Source of the DNA: Opisthorchis felineus
Taxonomy: Eukaryota; Platyhelminthes; Trematoda; Opisthorchiida; Opisthorchiidae
Reading direction: 5' to 3'
DNA length: 64,000 nucleotides
Assembly (NCBI GenBank): GCA_004794785.1
Contig: SJOL01006411.1
Span: 197,448-261,447, forward strand
This document shows positions 58,675 to 64,000 of this stretch, in pieces. A program made the position numbers and the translations under genes. The notes beneath the pieces were generated by a model. The model ran no database searches and was not told the origin of the DNA. It was given only the letters and a program-made list of their open reading frames with translations. The stretch's first letter is position 1. Each line of letters starts with the position of its first letter.

Positions 58675-58944
58675 TGGTACCTACACCATCAAGAATCGTC
58701 GTAAGTGAGCTGCAGTCACCACTCCGTCATCAGATCGTTTGGGAACCGGTCGATATGGCAGCTTGTAAACCAGCTTACCGAATACAACGTTCAGTTGGTG
58801 GCAACGTCGAAGAGTTTATTCGTGATGGAACAAGGGCAGAATTTTACGATATAGACGGAGGGCTGTATCGTTACAGAATACAAACCGTGGTTGGTGACTA
58901 TGCCGCTAGCGAACCATCTGCATGGGAAGAAGTTGGATACGCAG
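58675..58944 (+). CDS. FN3-like domain exon (strong 9)
   Basis: The acceptor is GTACACAACTTTTTTTTCAG and the donor is G|GTCTGT. The 270 nt give 90 codons, phase 1-1. It starts VVPTPSRIVVSELQ, has the B strand HQIVWEPVD with Trp at residue 23, the C-strand Cys at residue 31 (MAACKPAYRIQRS), the F strand GGLYRYRIQTVVGDYAAS and the C-terminus AWEEVGYAG. It lies 84 bp after the TA microsatellite. The closest to a canonical FN3 in this window. Confidence 0.9.
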
Positions 58945-58949
58945 GTCTG

Positions 58950-59760
58950 TTTGTGTACTTTCATGTCAGTTTTTCAGGAAGAACTTCCTTCTATCATTTA
59001 CACCTAAATCCATCACTTCATATATTCTTTGGAGTTTGTACTCAAAACCTAACCGTTTAAAGTCCTGAAAATACTATACTGACGTTTACTGTTTGTGAGT
59101 TGAGTAACCTCTTACTTTTCCTCAGGGGTGTACCTTGTAGGATTTCGGCCTTTGTTAACACTATGGGCCGAATTAGGATCAACAAGGTGACATGTTTGCA
59201 TGAGGGAAATGCTTCCATATTCACTTCGCTAATATGGGTTTCGAGCTCTCTCTGAGAGTGTAACCGGTGAATCCATCAAGAATCTCTACACATTCCGAAA
59301 TCGTGAACGAATGGACGGAGGACTCTGATCCGCGGAGAACTTAAGAGACTAATTTAAACCGCGAAAATTAGGAGTAGTGGTCAAAATTTTGCACAGAATT
59401 CTGTCTAGATGAGCGTCTGGTGGGGCGTTAAGTAATCGCAGAATACAGCTCGATAGTCCAAGCATTTTCCAGCCTTAACCGCTTATATAACAGAATTACT
59501 AATTTTGACTGCCGGACCATCAGCATTCGCACGATTTTCTACCGTAATCCTTCTGAAATTGTTAGGATCTAAGGTTTGAGTGACAATCAAATCAGTGTTG
59601 CAAATTTCAAGGGGAAGACAAAACAACTATCCTTAGACAGTTCCAAAGCGGGATGTGTTGTACAATTGTCCAGAAAAAAATCTGTCTGTTTTGGAATCAT
59701 CCGTTAACCTGGTACAACCAACTTTTGACTACTCTTAATCTATTCTTTTCGACGTTTTCT
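58950..59760. other. Intron, no gene seen
   Basis: No exon or recognised repeat. Confidence 0.4.
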
Positions 59761-59763
59761 CAG

Positions 59764-59847
59764 TGCCGTTGTATCTTCATACGTGGACTTTTAAGATCAC
59801 CTTTGTTGCTTCTGGTCCCCACAATGAGGATCTTCAACTTTTCCCAG
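59764..59847 (+). CDS. Possible 84-nt exon, phase 1-1
   Basis: A strong acceptor (CTTTTCGACGTTTTCTCAG) and a donor G|GTTACA enclose 28 codons in phase 1-1: PLYLHTWTFKITFVASG then PHNEDLQLFP. This would fit A-B strands of an FN3 domain with the rest missing. The donor is weak. Without it the frame stops at 59867. Half-domain exon or decayed copy. Confidence 0.4.
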
Positions 59848-60065
59848 GTTACATCGTATCCCATTGAGGCCGTAACATGAGCGGTAAAAAATTCAGCCCT
59901 ACGTGCCCTATCTCCTTTTGTTGTGGAGATATGAAGGGAAACGCTCGGTAGTAAGGGTCTGTTTCGTCAGCAATGAGTATGTTATCCGGTGTGTCCTTCA
60001 GCTTGAAACGTCATCCCTGCAGTCAAGAACAGTCCCTTCATGGGCGTACGCTGTTTTCCTAATCA

Positions 60066-60285
60066 CTTCAGTTTAGATTTCCTCCTGTCGGTGAAGCCAA
60101 TATATGCTGAAAGCTGAGAAGCTTTGCACAGCTGTTTCATCCTTATTGGAAATCATCAGCAGTGCGCACCTCATGCAACTCAAGAGAGCTTCGAATCCGC
60201 GACCTCCCAGCCCTTAGTTCAAATACGTACCGCTTCGGTCACGAGTGGCTGGATAATAGTGTAATTAACTATCAGGTGAACACTT
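60066..60285 (-). repeat. SINE-like repeat family A with tRNA-like head
   Basis: Reading the minus strand: GTGACCGAAGCGGTACG (A-box-like) near 60240, GGAGGTCGCGGATTCGAAGC (B-box-like) near 60200, then the family core CCAATAAGGATGAAACAGCT, CTTCTCAGCTTTCAGC and TTGGCTTCACCGACAGGAGG. Having A and B boxes in the right order and spacing upstream of the shared core makes a tRNA-derived SINE convincing. Confidence 0.7.
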
Positions 60286-60714
60286 CAAGTAGTTACATTT
60301 TTGTGACTTATCCAGCCATTCATTTGGTGTAACAAACGTACGGAGCCTAAATTTGGGAAGAACTTTATTCTCCTTCCTGTGATCAAGTAGCTCATGTCGA
60401 AAAAATGTTTTACTGGCTCGACATGAAACCATCCCCACACTTTCTTGGTCCGTTCGTTTTAAATGCAGTCCAATCCAGTGACAATAATTTAACGAAACTT
60501 ATGCAATTTTTTGTCAGTTATGAATACTGTTTCCCTTGTCCTTCTTGGTGGATTGGATTTGAGTTTTTCCAATAGGAGCTTTTTCGCGATGGTTATTGAC
60601 CTTTTTCAATCCTCGTTTTCCTGATTACGTTTCACGCATTCCTCCAAAGTGAAGGTTATCCTTTTCCGTGAATATAAAACTGCGCCTTCTGGAGCAATTC
60701 GTAACATACAATAT

Positions 60715-60760
60715 GCAAGGCCTGAATGACTGATGGGTTCGAATCCGATTTTAACAAAGC
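60715..60760 (+). repeat. tRNA B-box-like element
   Basis: GATGGGTTCGAATCCGATTT contains a perfect GGTTCGAATCC. A matching A box upstream is not clear, and no cloverleaf can be drawn, so this is probably a SINE relic and not a tRNA gene. Confidence 0.35.
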
Positions 60761-60869
60761 GCCATCCGTCAGCCTTGCTGTGCAAACGGCGTTGTACTTA
60801 TTTTCGGAAGGAAGAAGGAACTGCATGCTTTCCAAGAAAGGCTAGCCAGAGTTTTTTTTACATCCTTCA

Positions 60870-62980
60870 GCATTGTTCCATATTTTCGGAGTGCAAACCC
60901 ATGCTGCAGGACATTTGAACACACCCGTTAGAACCCATGGATGGACACTGTGAGAGATGCTGTATGTGCCAGATATATAAACTTCGATGGTATTACGGGA
61001 GGTAGTCTCTAGACGGTTCTCATTGGCCAAAATTGTGTTTGTTAGTTTTTGGCTGTCAATGTCTCAGAATCATAGCTGGATTTGTGTGGCACTAACAAAC
61101 TCGAAACAAGCTGGTCAAGAAGCGGGCGTTTATTGAGCAGTCAGGTATTTCACTTGTGAAATGCTTACAACAAAAGAGCCACGACGGCCTGGGTGTACCC
61201 TACGAAAACCACATTATACTACTCCGAGCATGGCAGTAGTTTCCAATTCAAATAAATAGTATCTTTTTTGTATATTGATTCCTGGGACGTTACATGTACA
61301 GATTACCAGGTCGGGAATCTATAGAATGTTCCACTGTCTTATCCACCGGACTAAAATCAAAAATTGAACGAAGTATGACGCACTTGACCATTCCGAAATG
61401 TCTGTTTTCCGTCCGCCTGAGGGGGAGGGCTCATCTGTGAGTGACTAGAGACGTTGCAAGATAAGGCTGGTGACTGATGTCACTGGTATTCGTGCTCTCA
61501 GTCTACCCTCGGATAGTCTGAATGAATGTTTGAAAATGTGGGTACCTCGGATATTCGTTTTAGCTTAGCACCAGTTCTCTCCATCACATAACTTCACCGA
61601 ACTAAACTGATATGGTGTTTGGCCGGTAGCTCGGCAGATGATGGCGATGATGACGATGTTTACGTTGAGAAGATTCGTTCCTGCCTCGTCGATAGAAAAC
61701 ACCTTGTCGTCTTGACTCAACCGTGCAATTTGTCTTGGTCCGCACTATTGTACTTTCCCCCATTACGTTTGAAGACGGCAATATGTATGCCCAAAGAAGT
61801 AACCGACTAGCAGTACTGACTAGCTATAAGATTAATAAGCAGGTACAGCGTGAAACAATACGTGAGAGCTTTTACCTCGCACACAACCAAACAGATGACT
61901 GAGATAGAAATACATGCAAAGCAACCTTAGTTGTTGTTAGTCAGTTTGTCTGTCAACGCGTACTTGCTTTTGTTTGCTCCGGCCGATTTGGTTGTGATTT
62001 TGATGTCTGCCGACCCTTGTTGGTCAGGCAGAAAAACCGCATAAGCTAATAAATACAGGGTTGCATGTCGGGCTAAGGAGAGGTAGACTTGACAGCAAAG
62101 TATAGGGAGGTATTTTAGTCAAGCAAACATAAGTGGTAATAATGAATGACTTGCTGCAATTTGGTCGAAATTGCTGTGTAAAAGTATATAAATAAATACG
62201 ACTCACCGTAAATCTCCACCCACTAATAGTTACACTACCTGCATTTGAACAGAGTTAATTAGCTCACTTGTTTTGTGTGCAAAAAGCGATCTTGTAACAG
62301 TGCAGCATCTTTACGCCTATTTCCAATAGCTTTTTCGTTCGCGAACGTCCCTGAAATCCGTATCATTTTATTTTGATCCAAATAGAAACATCCCCTCTCA
62401 ATTACACACACTTCTATGGAAAAAACAACTGTTCATGATTCAGGGCTACGTTTTCTTAGAGATGCAAATGGGCATCTAAAAGTTCCATGTAAACAGCATT
62501 ATACAGCCATTCCAAGTTTCACCATGAAGACACCCAGGCAAAAATACTGTCTTCCCCGATAGACAATCCATTTTTTGTTGAACAGTACCATAACTCCTGT
62601 CAACAAAGACCTGGCAAGATAGAGCAAGCTGTATTCGACAGCGTGCGACAAGCCGTAAACCAAACGCCTATCATTTTCTCTTTGGCCTTTATCTACTTCC
62701 AGAAAACAGGTGTTGTACAATTGGTGCTAATGTTCTTCACCATGGAGTAGTAATATTGTTGCAACATTACTGGTTTATTAGACTGTCATGTGCCATTACG
62801 TAGCGCAGTGCACGCACCGTTTTAAAGACAGGTGTACTTGATTTTGTCCAGTACCGCTATAAGAGTGTACTATAGTCTGATTTCGATGTTGAAGTATGTA
62901 GATTCATCTCCTCTAAGTGCCATTTACTCATACTGCTGATCAGTTGCTCGTGGCTGAATAGTTTTGTGTTCAAACTACAA
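60870..62980. other. Intron, no gene seen
   Basis: The open plus frame 61619-61810 has an acidic run (DDGDDDD) but no splice-supported borders. Nothing else is recognisable. Confidence 0.35.
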
Positions 62981-62984
62981 CTGG

Positions 62985-63140
62985 CTGGAGGTCGCAGGTT
63001 AGAGACTCCCTTCAGTCTCGTGAGATGCGCACTGCTGTTGATTCCCAATAAGGATGAAACAGTTGTACAGTGATGTTCTCGACTTTTAGCACATACTGGT
63101 TTCACTGACAGGACGAAATCTCCATTAACATTTCCTTGTT
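62985..63140 (+). repeat. SINE-like repeat family A, copy (plus)
   Basis: GGCTGGAGGTCGCAGGTTAG, CCCAATAAGGATGAAACAGT, TGTACAGTGATGTTCTCGAC and GGTTTCACTGACAGGACGAA follow the same order as the copy at 60066-60285, read on the plus strand. Confidence 0.65.
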
Positions 63141-63526
63141 GTCTATTTTGGGCCGTTGCTCTTACCTCAGTAAAAAAAAGAGATATCTGTTCTGATAGAC
63201 GTTCCATCCTTTTTTACACTCATCTGGTCTCATCTTTCTGCCCATCTGAAGATGAGAAAGGCATATGCACTAAAATAATTCCGTCATCGGTGAACTGTCT
63301 AAATGGCGACAGCAACGTCCCTCGAAGTTTTATTCCAATAAAGATGCCCTGGGATACTCTAGAATATAATCGTCTTTCGCTTCGTCTTTAATTTACATTT
63401 TCGTGGTGCCACATGGCTGCCATAAACACGTATGTTTTGTTCAAGTTTGTACTAGTATTTACGTCAGTCTTCTTAGCATGATTGGTTTTGATCTTCGCCT
63501 ACTTTAACGTTTTTGTCCCTCAACAG

Positions 63527-63639
63527 TCTTCGACAAGTTACTCGCTACCATCAGACCCGGTGAGCTGGTTATTGAATGGGCCGTCAATCCAAACCACGTT
63601 GCGCACAACGTTCATATTGTTGTAACAGAAAACAGTCAG
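63527..63639 (+). CDS. First half of a split FN3-like domain
   Basis: The acceptor is ACGTTTTTGTCCCTCAACAG and the donor is a consensus GTAAGTGTC. The 113 nt start in phase 1 and end in phase 0. The peptide is FDKLLATIRPGELVIEWAV then NPNHVAHNVHIVVTENSQ: A strand, B strand with Trp, and C strand of an FN3 domain. The Cys position holds His/Val. The domain continues in the next exon, making this the only firmly supported FN3 domain here that is interrupted by an intron. Confidence 0.75.
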
Positions 63640-63733
63640 GTAAGTGTCTAATACACTTGCCTTTGTCCGAACTGCCTCGAGCAAAATATATATGACGCAA
63701 CAGTACAGACAAAAGAACAAACAATATCTTCAG

Positions 63734-63793
63734 GGCCACTCTATTGTTGCTCGAGGATTTGTGAATAAGCCAGTAGATCCCGAAATAACACAG
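63734..63793 (+). CDS. Second piece of the split FN3-like domain
   Basis: After a 94-nt intron (GTAAGT to CAATATCTTCAG) the phase-0 frame reads GHSIVARGFVNKPVDPEITQ, which continues the strand order. A donor GTGCTC at 63794 keeps phase 0. If it is not used, the frame runs on to TAA at 63821. The F and G strands should then lie in an exon beyond the window. An intron this short contrasts with the kilobase introns elsewhere. Confidence 0.55.
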
Positions 63794-64000
63794 GTGCTCC
63801 TGCTTGGGGCAATGAGAACATAAAAACTCTTTAAAAAGTTGCACAGCAGTATTGAGTCAGTCCGTCAAGTTCAATTCATTGACCATAACTTCATCGAACA
63901 CTTAAATTATATGCCTCAGACGCATCGGATTTGAATGCACCGATAAAATCTACACTGAACTCATCAATTTGCCCATAATGGCGGGTAAATCCAACATACA

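Noticed and set aside
60715..60760. Possible tRNA gene (GGTTCGAATCC)
   Set aside because: No matching acceptor stem or anticodon arm can be folded around it; more likely a SINE relic.
63920..63990. Possible further Cys-Pro micro-exon (ending SSICP)
   Set aside because: An acceptor is present, but TAA follows the Cys-Pro directly and there is no GT donor in the right phase.
1..64000. Prokaryotic features such as operons, ribosome binding sites or CRISPR arrays
   Set aside because: Exon-intron structure, retroelements and SINEs show eukaryotic DNA; no direct-repeat/spacer array was seen.

Overview
This window looks like a piece of a large, intron-rich metazoan genome, most likely a parasitic flatworm and possibly a diphyllobothriid tapeworm. 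That is an inference from coding exons of 50-300 bp with GT/AG borders, long introns, and many decayed retroelements whose endonuclease and reverse-transcriptase motifs resemble families I associate with cestodes and trematodes. There is no operon structure, rRNA, convincing functional tRNA or CRISPR array. No complete gene with a start codon and a promoter can be shown.

The backbone of the window is one plus-strand series of exons coding for fibronectin type III-like (FN3) domains. Nine full-domain exons are well supported: 12403-12699, 19680-19982, 32125-32412, 39277-39579, 44361-44621, 45671-45949, 49705-49992, 52231-52488 and 58675-58944. Each carries one domain of 86-101 codons, begins after a pyrimidine-rich AG, ends at GTAAG/GTGAG-like donors (GTAAAC, GTGGGT and GTCTGT in the weaker cases), and starts and ends in phase 1. 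A tenth domain (63527-63639 plus 63734 onward) is split by a phase-0 intron and runs toward the right edge. Weaker exons fit the same rule at 17724, 20183, 27673, 33892, 38534, 38783, 47713, 50697, 55882 and 59764. Very short phase-1 exons of 51, 51, 42 and perhaps 24 nt lie between them and share a Cys(-Pro) ending. Together they look like the middle of one very large, modular, probably extracellular or surface protein whose two ends lie outside the window. Several further FN3-like reading frames have stops, a frameshift or no usable splice sites and look like decayed exon duplicates.

The introns are full of mobile DNA. There are four decayed copies of RTE/CR1-type non-LTR retrotransposons (5152-6335 plus, 14100-16290 minus, 21000-23110 plus, 53640-55790 plus with an internal deletion), a Penelope-like reverse-transcriptase remnant (9160-9870 minus), and two Ty3/gypsy fragments in opposite orientations (56620-56990 minus, 57630-57880 plus). 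Two SINE-like families with several copies each are present, as is a roughly 300-bp repeat with a hairpin end. An intact 152-codon minus-strand frame with a nearby AATAAA lies inside one FN3 intron (50186-50644).

Reading order: 1-12400 holds mostly intron, retroelement pieces, one micro-exon and doubtful FN3 relics; 12400-20500 holds FN3 exons around a minus-strand retroelement; 20500-32100 is long intron with a retroelement, SINEs and one doubtful FN3 exon; 32100-39600 is dense in FN3 exons; 39600-44360 is empty intron; 44360-52500 is the densest FN3 stretch; 53270-57900 is retroelements; 58675 to the end returns to FN3 exons.
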